The translations under genes and the position numbers were made by a program. Shown here one piece after another: positions 1-5,463 of a stretch of 5,463 nucleotides of DNA (position 1 is the first letter of the stretch; each line of letters begins with the position of its first letter). Location: the NCBI GenBank assembly GCA_030064695.1, contig JASHYV010000069.1, forward strand, positions 1-5,463. Direction: 5' to 3'. The stretch comes from Thermoplasmata archaeon. GTDB lineage: Archaea > Thermoplasmatota > Thermoplasmata > UBA184. Below the pieces are notes generated by a model. It was not told where the DNA came from, ran no database searches, and saw only the letters and a list, made by a program, of their open reading frames with translations.

Positions 1-2072
1 ACCCCGAGGCACACCAGCGCCCGAGCCCCGTCCGAGGCGGGGCCGAGATCGGCCGCGGAGGTGAACGGAGCGGTCGGACGACCGTCGAAGACGACGACGT
101 TCGGGTGCCAGGCCCGCCGCGCCGCTCGCAGGAGCGCCGCGCGCCGCGCCGGAGGACCCTCGACCACCACGGAGGCCGAGGGCGTCTCGGTCAGTCCGGC
201 GGCGAGCGCGGCGCCGGCGCCGAAGAGACCGGCGCCGGGGATCCGGCGCGCCATGGCCGGCAGCAGTTCGAGGGACCGGCCGACCCACCTCTCGTCGTGC
301 ACGAGAGCCCCGGCCCGCACCGCCGCGAGCGCGAAGCCGGCGTTCGCGGAGAGATGCGGACTGTCCTCGAGCGGGTACGACGCCTCCGAGAGATCGCCCA
401 GCTTCGGGCCGTCGTAGAGCGACGGCGCGAGGTCGCGCAGCAGCCCGTCCTCGCCCCGGAACTCCCGGTGCACAAGCTCGAGCAGCTCCAGGGCGGGCGT
501 CAGATACCGATCCTCGGCCGTTGCGGCGGCGAGCTCGATCAGCCCGCCCGCGAGCGCGACCTGGTCCTCGAGGAGGCCGAAGCCGTGGGGTCCGTCCGGG
601 TCGATCCGATGCGCGACGCCCTGTCCGGAGCGGTACGCCTCCCGAAGGAACCGGTCCGCGGCCCGCCGCGCGTCCGCGAGGACCGCGGCGTCGCCCAGGT
701 AGGCGCCGGCCCGGGCGAAGGCGCCCACGAACCGGCCGTTGATGTCCGCGTAGAGGGCACGGTCGACCGCCGGCGCGGGACGCCGGGCCCGCGCGGTCCG
801 GAGCCGCTCCAGGGCCGAGTCGAGTGCGGCCTCGGGTCCGTGCGGAAGGGAAAGACCCTCGGCCGCCTCGGAGAGCGGTAGCATCCGGAACAGGACGTTC
901 CGCTCGGGGTCGTGCGGCATCCGGCCGTCGGTGCCGACGCCGAAGAACCGGGAGACCAGCTTGAGCTCGTCCCCGTCGAGCACCTGCCGGAGCTCGCTCC
1001 GAGTCCAGGTGAAGAAGTCGCCGTCGTCGCCCGGAGCGTTGTCGGCGTCCTGGCTCGCACCGAAGCCGCCCTTCGGGTCCTGAAGGGTGCCGCGGACCCA
1101 GCCGAGCGTGCCGAGCACGACCTCCTCGAGGCGAGGGTCCGCGAACCGTTGGGCGCCCTCCACGTAGGCCGAGAGGAGGGCCGCGTTGTCGACGCCCATC
1201 TTCTCGAAGTGCGGGATGTGCCAGCCGTCGTCGACGGAGTAGCGGTGGAACCCCCCGCCGACCTGGTCGTACATGCCGCCGTCGGCCATCCGGAGCAGGG
1301 TCTCGCGGGCCTTCTCGGCGCTGTCGGAGTCGGCGCGGGCGAAGGCGTCCCAGAGCAGGAGCGAGATCGCCGTGGGGTGCGGGAACTTCGGTTGCGTGCC
1401 GAAGCCGCCGTGCACCGGATCGTACGAACCGAGGATGTCGGTCCGGATCCCGGCGACGAAGTCCGCCAGGGGCTGGCTCTGCGGAGCGCGGAGCGCCCGC
1501 ATCCGCGCCATCGCGTCCCGGACGGCGGTCGCGTTCTGCTGGATCGAGGTCGGTTCGTCCGACCAGAGCCGGGCGACCTCCTTGAGCACTCGCCGGAAGC
1601 CGGGCCGCCCGTGCCCGTCCGTGGGCGGAAAGTAGGTGCCCCCGAGGAACACCTCGCCCTGGGGCGTGAGGAACCCGGTCAGCGGCCATCCGCCCTCGCC
1701 GGTGAGCACGCCCACCTGCCGCTGGTAGCGGCGATCCACCTCGGGATGCTCGTCCCGGTCGACCTTGACCGCCACGAAGAACTGGGCGATCAGCCGGGCG
1801 ACCTCGGCGTCCGCGTAGGTGCCCTCGTCCATCACGTGACACCAATGGCACCACGACGCCCCGACGTCGAGCAGGATCGGCCGGCCCGTGCGCTTCGCGA
1901 TCTCGAACGGCTCGGGCCCCCACGGGTGCCACTCGATCGGCTGCTCGGCCGCGCTCCGCAGGTAGCTCGACGACGAGCTCGAGAGGCGCCAGCCCCCGGT
2001 CCGCCGCGGGGAGCCCGACTCCGCCGCCATCGAGTCGACCGGGCGCGCCGCGCTCATACGCTTGTCGCCCAT
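1..2072 (-). CDS. DUF255 thioredoxin-fold protein, YyaL/SPATA20-like (C-terminal end cut off by the window)
   Basis: I read this minus-strand frame codon by codon. It stays open from the ATG at 2072 to the left edge (690 codons), and family members are about this long, so only the last few residues should be missing. An N-terminal thioredoxin-like domain (about residues 45-165) carries CHWCH at 75-79 (CxxC pair C75/C78), then KVDRDEHPEVD and a GGWPLTGFLTP-type segment ending in GGTYFPP. The rest is a helical (alpha/alpha)6-barrel-like region with family motifs: GGFGTQPKF (222-230), GGGFHRYS (272-279), KMGVDNAALL (291-300), ASQDAD (339-344) and RFFGVG (375-380). No signal peptide or membrane span is seen, so it is probably cytosolic. 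The family (PF03190) is linked to redox chemistry, but its substrate is unknown. ATGs at 2072, 2057 and 2030 are all possible starts. None has a clear Shine-Dalgarno, and no in-frame ATG, GTG or TTG lies just upstream of 2072. It is divergent from psmA. Confidence 0.93.
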   Translation of the reverse strand, partial: MGDKRMSAARPVDSMAAESGSPRRTGGWRLSSSSSSYLRSAAEQPIEWHPWGPEPFEIAKRTGRPILLDVGASWCHWCHVMDEGTYADAEVARLIAQFFVAVKVDRDEHPEVDRRYQRQVGVLTGEGGWPLTGFLTPQGEVFLGGTYFPPTDGHGRPGFRRVLKEVARLWSDEPTSIQQNATAVRDAMARMRALRAPQSQPLADFVAGIRTDILGSYDPVHGGFGTQPKFPHPTAISLLLWDAFARADSDSAEKARETLLRMADGGMYDQVGGGFHRYSVDDGWHIPHFEKMGVDNAALLSAYVEGAQRFADPRLEEVVLGTLGWVRGTLQDPKGGFGASQDADNAPGDDGDFFTWTRSELRQVLDGDELKLVSRFFGVGTDGRMPHDPERNVLFRMLPLSEAAEGLSLPHGPEAALDSALERLRTARARRPAPAVDRALYADINGRFVGAFARAGAYLGDAAVLADARRAADRFLREAYRSGQGVAHRIDPDGPHGFGLLEDQVALAGGLIELAAATAEDRYLTPALELLELVHREFRGEDGLLRDLAPSLYDGPKLGDLSEASYPLEDSPHLSANAGFALAAVRAGALVHDERWVGRSLELLPAMARRIPGAGLFGAGAALAAGLTETPSASVVVEGPPARRAALLRAARRAWHPNVVVFDGRPTAPFTSAADLGPASDGARALVCLG

Positions 2073-2146
2073 CGAGGTGGAGCGAGCCAGGAAACGACCG
2101 GGCGGGACGTAACCGGCTGATGGACGCGTTACCGCCCGCGCTCCCG

Positions 2147-2154
2147 TTATAAGG
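2147..2154 (+). promoter_or_regulatory. TATA-like box A of the psmA operon promoter
   Basis: TTATAAGG stands out as an AT-rich core in very GC-rich DNA, 39 nt upstream of the psmA ATG. Archaeal transcription usually starts about 25 nt downstream of the box. That would put the start near 2172-2178 and leave a very short leader. No convincing purine-rich BRE lies directly upstream. The TTATAA core is its own reverse complement, so it could also serve the divergent DUF255 gene, whose first ATG is about 75 nt away on the other side. This is inferred from sequence only. Confidence 0.55.
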
Positions 2155-2163
2155 GGGGCCCAC

Positions 2164-2183
2164 GTGCGCGCCGCGAGGCGCAC
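2164..2183. repeat. Short inverted repeat just before the psmA start
   Basis: GTGCGC (2164-2169) and GCGCAC (2178-2183) are perfect 6-bp inverted arms around an 8-nt loop, ending 2 nt before the psmA ATG. The loop and first base of the right arm contain GAGG (2175-2178), the only Shine-Dalgarno-like string there. It could be an operator dyad at the transcription start or an RNA hairpin covering the ribosome site. In DNA this GC-rich it could also be chance. Confidence 0.35.
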
Positions 2184-2185
2184 CG

Positions 2186-2941
2186 ATGGAGATGCAACCG
2201 GGCCAGATGGCCTACGACCGGGCCATCACCGTCTTCTCGCCCGACGGGCGACTCTTCCAGGTCGAGTACGCCCGGGAAGCGGTCCGACGGGGCGCGACCA
2301 CCGCCGGGGTCGTCTTCGCGGACGGCGTCGTCCTGATCGCGGACCGGCGGATCCCGAACCCGAAGCTGGCGGAGGCCGCGAGCCTGGAGAAAATCCACCA
2401 GATCGACGACAACATCGCCTGCGCGACGGCGGGCCTCGTGGCCGACGCGCGCGTGCTCGTCGACTACGCGCGCCTCGCCGCCCAGGTGAACCGCGTCACG
2501 TACTCCGAGCCGATGTCCGTCGAGCTCCTCGTCCGGCGGATCTGCGACTACAAGCAGCAGTACACGCAGTTCGGCGGCGTCCGTCCGTTCGGCACGGCCC
2601 TCCTGGTCGGGGGGTACGACGACGGCGGCGTGCACCTCTTCGAGACGGAACCGTCGGGCTCGCTCACCAGCTTCAAGGCCGCCAGCACCGGCGGCAACAA
2701 GGGCCCGGTCATGGACCTCTTCGAGCAGAAGTACAAGCCCGGGATGGAGCGCGACGCCGCGATCCTGCTGGCCCTGGAGGGGCTCCGGGCCGGCCTCGAC
2801 GAGGGTGGCAACCTCGCCCAGGTCGAGGTCTGCACCGTGCAGCAGGAGAAGGGCATGATCCGACTCTCCTCCGACGAGATCCAGCGGTACGCGGCCCGGC
2901 TGCCGCCGAGCCCGGCCCCGGCGCGGTCCTCGCGCCCGTAG
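2186..2941 (+). CDS. psmA: 20S proteasome subunit alpha
   Basis: This 251-residue protein forms the outer heptameric rings of the archaeal 20S proteasome. Those rings gate substrate entry and dock the regulatory ATPase (PAN or a Cdc48-type ATPase). The N-terminal gate segment is intact: GQMAYDRAITVFSPDG at 6-21 with the Y10-D11-R12 gating motif, then FQVEYAREAV at 24-33. K69 in SLEKI matches the inter-subunit pocket lysine (K66 in Thermoplasma) that binds the C-terminal HbYX tails of the ATPase. GLVADARVLVDYARL and QQYTQFGGVRPFG are further alpha-subunit signatures. There is no N-terminal catalytic threonine, as expected for alpha. The body resembles the Thermoplasma subunit. The extra length is mainly a Pro/Ala/Arg/Ser-rich C-terminal tail (about 237-251). 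ATG 2186 has GAGG 7 nt upstream. Met3 (2192) gives the family-typical MQ.GQMAYD start and cannot be excluded. It is the first gene of the operon. Confidence 0.97.
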   Translation: MEMQPGQMAYDRAITVFSPDGRLFQVEYAREAVRRGATTAGVVFADGVVLIADRRIPNPKLAEAASLEKIHQIDDNIACATAGLVADARVLVDYARLAAQVNRVTYSEPMSVELLVRRICDYKQQYTQFGGVRPFGTALLVGGYDDGGVHLFETEPSGSLTSFKAASTGGNKGPVMDLFEQKYKPGMERDAAILLALEGLRAGLDEGGNLAQVEVCTVQQEKGMIRLSSDEIQRYAARLPPSPAPARSSRP

Positions 2942-2967
2942 GATCCGCGCGGGGAAGGCCCGGCCCG

Positions 2968-3663
2968 ATGGTCGACGTCGACGACGCGGTGATCGCCCGC
3001 TGGGAGACGCAGGGCTCGCGCTTCGAGGTGCTCGTGGACCCGCAGGCGGTCCAGGACCTGAAGGACGGGAAGAAGGTCGATCTCGCCGACAAGCTCGCGC
3101 TCGACACCGTCTTCAAGGACGCGAAGAAGGGCGACAAGATCTCCGAGGAGCGGCTCGAACAGATCTTCCACACCCGCAACATCGCCGACATCGCCCGTCA
3201 GATCGTGCTGAAGGGCGAGGTCCAGGTCACGACCGAACAGCGCCACAAGCTCCAGTCGGCGAAACAGAAGCAGATCGTGGCGACCATCGCCCGCAACGCG
3301 ATGAATCCCCAGACCGGCGCCCCGCACCCGCCGGCCCGGATCGAGGCCGCGATGCTGGAGGCGAAGGTCCACGTCGACCCGTTCCGGCCGGTCGACCAGC
3401 AGGTGCAGGAGGTCCTCCAGAAGCTGCGGCCCCTGCTCCCGATCCGGCTCGACGTCGTGAAGGTCCGGATCCGGCTCCCCGCCCAGCACTATCCCCGCGT
3501 GATCGGGGACCTCAAGGGACTGGGACGACTCCTCGACGAGCAGTGGATGGGCGACGGGTCCTGGAGCGGAGTGCTCGAGATCCCCGCCGGCGTGCAGACA
3601 GAGCTGTACGAGAAGCTCAACGCCCGCACGAAGGGCGCCGCCGAGACCGCCCTCGTTAAATAA
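2968..3663 (+). CDS. Ribosome maturation protein SBDS, archaeal orthologue
   Basis: This 231-residue protein has the full three-domain SBDS layout and normal archaeal length. The N-terminal FYSH domain spans about 1-85, with FEVLVDP at 19-25 and HTRNIADIARQIV at 68-80. A central helical domain (about 86-158) carries the signature IARNAMNPQTGAPHPPARIE (107-126) and KVHVDPF (133-139). The C-terminal ferredoxin-like domain (about 159-231) has DGSWSGVLEIPAG (196-208). In eukaryotes SBDS works with the GTPase EFL1 to release the anti-association factor eIF6/Tif6 from new 60S subunits. The archaeal protein is thought to act on the 50S subunit in a related way, in the cytosol. ATG 2968 is chosen because homology begins there and a purine-rich GGGGAAGG lies at 2951-2958. 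The frame is open far upstream through psmA, but that part has no SBDS similarity. It follows psmA by 26 nt and precedes rrp4, as in other archaea. Confidence 0.97.
   Translation: MVDVDDAVIARWETQGSRFEVLVDPQAVQDLKDGKKVDLADKLALDTVFKDAKKGDKISEERLEQIFHTRNIADIARQIVLKGEVQVTTEQRHKLQSAKQKQIVATIARNAMNPQTGAPHPPARIEAAMLEAKVHVDPFRPVDQQVQEVLQKLRPLLPIRLDVVKVRIRLPAQHYPRVIGDLKGLGRLLDEQWMGDGSWSGVLEIPAGVQTELYEKLNARTKGAAETALVK
3656..3663 (+). promoter_or_regulatory. Possible internal TATA-like box for the exosome genes
   Basis: TTAAATAA covers the last two codons of SBDS (GTT AAA) and its TAA stop. It lies 44 nt before the rrp4 ATG, similar to the 39 nt between the first TATA element and psmA. AT-only octamers are rare in this window. 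The final lysine uses AAA, which only 2 of the 19 SBDS lysines do. rrp4 has no Shine-Dalgarno, which fits a short-leader transcript starting near 3683-3690. There is no clear BRE, and a plain stop-codon context is an alternative explanation. Confidence 0.35.
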
Positions 3664-3699
3664 CCCCCACCAGTCGCGCGCGCCGGTGCAGCAACGAGA

Positions 3700-4545
3700 A
3701 TGGCTCGAGATCATCGTTCCGGCCCCCGGCGACGGGGCCGCGAGGGCTCCTCCTCGCGTCCTTCCGGGGACCGAGTTCTAGTACTTCCCGGCGAAGAGAT
3801 CCCCGGATCGGGGCTGAAGCCCGGTCCCGGCACGTACCGCGTGGGCGGACGCGTCTACGCGAGCGTGCTGGGCCTGCTCTCGGTCCGACCGCCCCTCGCC
3901 TCGGTCATCCCGCTGTCGGGCCGGTACATCCCGAAGCCGGGCGACACGGTGCTCGGCACCGTGACCGACGTCCAGGGGACCTTCTGGCTGCTCGACATCG
4001 GCGCTCCGCGCTGGGCCCCGCTCCACATGACCGGCACGCCCTGGGACGTCGAGGTGGGCGAGACGGAGAAGTACCTCCGCGTCGGCGACGCCGTCATCGT
4101 GCAGGTCGAGAACTTGGACCCCACGGGACGGATCGGGGTGACCATGATGGGCGAGGGGCTCGGGAAGCTCGAGGGCGGCACGATCGTCACGATCGCGCCG
4201 GCCCGCGTCCCCCGCGTCGTCGGCCGCGGCGGCTCGATGATCCAGACGATCGTGAAGCACACGGGCGCCCAGGTGTCCGTGGGGCAGAACGGCCGGGTCT
4301 GGGTGAACGGGAGCCCCGAGGCGATCGCCCGGGTCTCGGCGGCGCTGGAGATGATCGACGCCGAAGGGCCGCGCAGCGGGTTGACCGAGCGGGTCGAGAG
4401 CCTGCTCGTCGCGTCCGGCCGGTCCACCGAGGAGGGGCCGTTCGAGCCCCCCGCGGAGTCGGCGCACCGCGACGCGCCGCCCCGACCGACCGAGCTCGGC
4501 GAGGTTCCCGAGTACGACCCCGAAGAGCCGCCCGAGAACGACTGA
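3700..4545 (+). CDS. rrp4: Exosome RNA-binding cap subunit Rrp4
   Basis: This 281-residue protein belongs to the trimeric cap that sits on the Rrp41-Rrp42 ring, binds RNA and feeds it into the central channel. Three domains are visible in order. The N-terminal domain (about 24-78) has RVLVLPGEEIPGSG and YRVGGRVYAS. The S1 domain (about 80-150) starts GDTVLGTVTDV and ends IGVTMMGEG. The KH domain (about 158-222) has the GRGG loop at 175-178 within VVGRGGSMIQTI. Two parts lie outside this core: an Arg-rich start (7 Arg in residues 1-20) and an acidic, proline-rich tail (243-281, 13 acidic residues and 10 prolines). ATG 3700 is the only start codon before the core, since no in-frame GTG or TTG lies between. 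No Shine-Dalgarno is seen, so translation may use a short leader. Codons 26-29 (GTT CTA GTA CTT) are atypical for this GC-rich set. The gene starts 36 nt after SBDS and ends 22 nt before rrp41. Confidence 0.96.
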   Translation: MARDHRSGPRRRGREGSSSRPSGDRVLVLPGEEIPGSGLKPGPGTYRVGGRVYASVLGLLSVRPPLASVIPLSGRYIPKPGDTVLGTVTDVQGTFWLLDIGAPRWAPLHMTGTPWDVEVGETEKYLRVGDAVIVQVENLDPTGRIGVTMMGEGLGKLEGGTIVTIAPARVPRVVGRGGSMIQTIVKHTGAQVSVGQNGRVWVNGSPEAIARVSAALEMIDAEGPRSGLTERVESLLVASGRSTEEGPFEPPAESAHRDAPPRPTELGEVPEYDPEEPPEND

Positions 4546-4551
4546 AGTTCC

Positions 4552-4558
4552 AAGGAGA
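4552..4558 (+). promoter_or_regulatory. Shine-Dalgarno site of rrp41
   Basis: AAGGAGA lies about 10 nt before the ATG at 4568, in the short gap after the rrp4 stop. It matches the CCUCC end of archaeal 16S rRNA and is the clearest ribosome site in the window. It fixes the rrp41 start and contrasts with rrp4, which has none. Confidence 0.75.
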
Positions 4559-4567
4559 ATCGAAACC

Positions 4568-5320
4568 ATGGGAAGCGTAGGAGCCAAGGACGTCCCGGTC
4601 CTGCTGAGCCCGGAAGGGCTCCGGATCGACGGACGCAAGCTGAACGAACTGAGAGCCCTCTCGATCCGGGCCGGACCGCTCCACCGGGCGGACGGCTCCG
4701 CGTTCGTCGAGTGGGGCGCGAACAAGGTGATGGCGGCGGTCTACGGACCGCGCGAGGTGCATCCGCGGCACCTGCAACAGAGCACCAAGGCCGTCATCCA
4801 GTGCAAGTACAACATGGCGGCGTTCTCGGTCGACGAGCGCAAGCGGCCGGGCCTCGACCGCCGGTCCCAGGAGATCTCGAAGGTGATCGGCGAGGCGTTC
4901 GAGTCGGTCGTCTTCGTCGAGGAGTTCCCCCGGACGAGCATCGACATCTACATCGAGGTGCTCCAGGCGAACGCGGGCACGCGCTGCGCGGGGCTGGTGG
5001 CCGCCTCGGTCGCCCTCGCCGACGCGGGGATCCCGATGGTCGACCTCCTGCCCGCCGTCGCGGTCGGGAAGGTCGCGGGCCAGATCGCGCTGGACCTGAA
5101 GAAGGAGGAGGACAACTACGGGGAGGCCGACCTCCCGATGGCCCTCGTCCCGCAGTCGGGCCGGCTCGTGCTCCTCCAGATGGAGGGGCACATGACGCCC
5201 GACGAGCTCGCTCAGGCGCTCGACCTGGGGGTCGGGGGCTGCCGCGAGATCTACGAGAAGATGAAGGCGGCGCTTCGCGAGCGCTACGCGACGGGCCCCG
5301 CGCCCGGGAGCGCGGCATGA
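4568..5320 (+). CDS. rrp41: Exosome catalytic subunit Rrp41 (RNase PH family)
   Basis: This 250-residue protein is the catalytic subunit of the archaeal exosome ring. It alternates with Rrp42 in a trimer of dimers, degrades RNA 3'-to-5' using phosphate to give nucleoside diphosphates, and in reverse adds 3' tails. The single RNase PH fold runs from LRIDGRKLNELR (18-29) to about 240. Active-site residues are present: R98 and R99 in DRRSQEIS, which bind phosphate and RNA, and D182 and D188 in EEDNYGEADLP, which correspond to the catalytic aspartates of Sulfolobus Rrp41. YGPREVHPRHL (59-69), EVLQANAGTR (130-139) and AASVALADAGI (145-155) are further signatures. The protein looks active and full length, with a short Gly/Pro/Ala-rich end. 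The start has a strong Shine-Dalgarno and fits the family N-terminus. Its stop overlaps the rrp42 start in ATGA, which suggests translational coupling for subunits needed 1:1. Confidence 0.97.
   Translation: MGSVGAKDVPVLLSPEGLRIDGRKLNELRALSIRAGPLHRADGSAFVEWGANKVMAAVYGPREVHPRHLQQSTKAVIQCKYNMAAFSVDERKRPGLDRRSQEISKVIGEAFESVVFVEEFPRTSIDIYIEVLQANAGTRCAGLVAASVALADAGIPMVDLLPAVAVGKVAGQIALDLKKEEDNYGEADLPMALVPQSGRLVLLQMEGHMTPDELAQALDLGVGGCREIYEKMKAALRERYATGPAPGSAA
5306..5310 (+). promoter_or_regulatory. Shine-Dalgarno site of rrp42 inside rrp41
   Basis: GGGAG lies 6 nt before the ATG at 5317, within the last codons of rrp41. With the 4-nt ATGA overlap it supports coupled or re-initiating translation of rrp42. 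Confidence 0.5.
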
Positions 5321-5463
5321 GCGACGAGGTCACCGCCGAGATCCTGACGACCCACATCCTCGACCTGGCGGCCGAGGGGAAGCGGCTCGACGGCCGCGGA
5401 CCGGACGACTACCGGCCCGCGTCGGTCGAGCCCGGGTTCGTGGTCACCGCCGACGGCTCGGCG
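5317..5463 (+). CDS. rrp42: Exosome subunit Rrp42 (RNase PH family), N-terminal part only
   Basis: Only the first 49 codons are in the window. The protein begins MSDEVTAEILTTHILDLAAE and continues with GKRLDGRGPDDYRP (21-34) and an EPGFVVTADGSA segment (38-49). That is the usual start of archaeal Rrp42: a leading helix, then the LDGR segment and first strands of the RNase PH fold. Full-length members have about 260-275 residues. Rrp42 itself is inactive in known archaea but completes the hexameric ring and contributes to the RNA-binding surface and the active-site interface with Rrp41. The residues that would show inactivity lie beyond the window. Its position directly after rrp41, overlapping by 4 nt, is the standard order and supports the call over a second Rrp41-like gene. 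Confidence 0.93.
   Translation, partial: MSDEVTAEILTTHILDLAAEGKRLDGRGPDDYRPASVEPGFVVTADGSA

Noticed and set aside
61..881. Overlapping plus-strand frames at the left edge (61-417 and 105-881)
   Set aside because: Both are opposite the intact DUF255 frame and encode Arg/Ala/Pro/Ser-rich sequence without family features.
1..2072. Possible frameshift or pseudogene in the DUF255 gene
   Set aside because: Codon-by-codon reading found no stop, and family motifs stay in one frame from the CHWCH site to the last residues.
912..2120. Plus-strand 402-codon frame opposite the DUF255 gene
   Set aside because: It lies fully antisense to a well-supported gene, its translation is low-complexity (Arg/Pro/Val/Glu), and it shows no family motif.
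2164..3663. Plus-strand frame of 499 codons that would fuse an N-terminal extension to SBDS
   Set aside because: SBDS similarity starts exactly at ATG 2968. The upstream part is an arginine/proline-rich out-of-frame reading of psmA, typical of stop-poor GC-rich DNA.
3664..3699. Possible terminator between SBDS and rrp4
   Set aside because: There is no T-rich run and no strong stem followed by T residues. The gap is only 36 nt inside a conserved gene order.
2548..3714. Minus-strand 388-codon frame across psmA and SBDS
   Set aside because: It is a shadow of two certain genes, with repetitive Leu/Asp/Arg/Val composition caused by their codon bias.
4187..5191. Minus-strand 334-codon frame across rrp4 and rrp41
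   Set aside because: It is antisense to conserved genes and has no recognisable domain. Its length is explained by high GC content.

Overview
The window is a stretch of archaeal chromosome. Five of its six genes form the start of the conserved archaeal exosome superoperon: proteasome alpha subunit, SBDS, Rrp4, Rrp41 and Rrp42. The DNA is very GC-rich by eye (roughly two-thirds or more), and third codon positions are almost all G or C. The start of the proteasome subunit closely resembles my recollection of the Thermoplasma protein. I therefore infer a GC-rich relative within Thermoplasmatota, for example one of the soil or sediment lineages. That placement is inference, not proof.

Layout. 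Positions 1-2072 hold one long minus-strand gene, a thioredoxin-fold DUF255 (YyaL/SPATA20-like) protein with a CHWCH active-site motif. It is open across the whole stretch and runs off the left edge a few codons before its expected end. A 113-bp divergent gap (2073-2185) carries a TATA-like element and a small GC-rich inverted repeat. On the plus strand follow psmA (2186-2941), SBDS (2968-3663), rrp4 (3700-4545), rrp41 (4568-5320) and the first 49 codons of rrp42 (5317 to the window end). Gaps are 26, 36 and 22 nt, then a 4-nt ATGA overlap. No T-rich terminator is visible between the genes, so read-through from the psmA promoter is likely. A second AT-rich, promoter-like element overlaps the SBDS stop codon, just before rrp4.

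How the genes work together. Rrp41 and Rrp42 build the hexameric RNase PH ring that degrades RNA phosphorolytically and adds 3' tails. Rrp4 forms an RNA-binding cap on that ring. PsmA forms the outer gated rings of the 20S proteasome. SBDS acts in maturation of the large ribosomal subunit. The cluster thus joins RNA turnover, protein turnover and ribosome biogenesis, a known archaeal arrangement. The divergent DUF255 gene has no established link to them.

I found no RNA genes, mobile elements, CRISPR arrays or frameshifts, and no evidence for a wholly new system. The observations most worth checking are regulatory (the shared divergent promoter region and the internal promoter candidate before rrp4) and the unusual charged tails of Rrp4.
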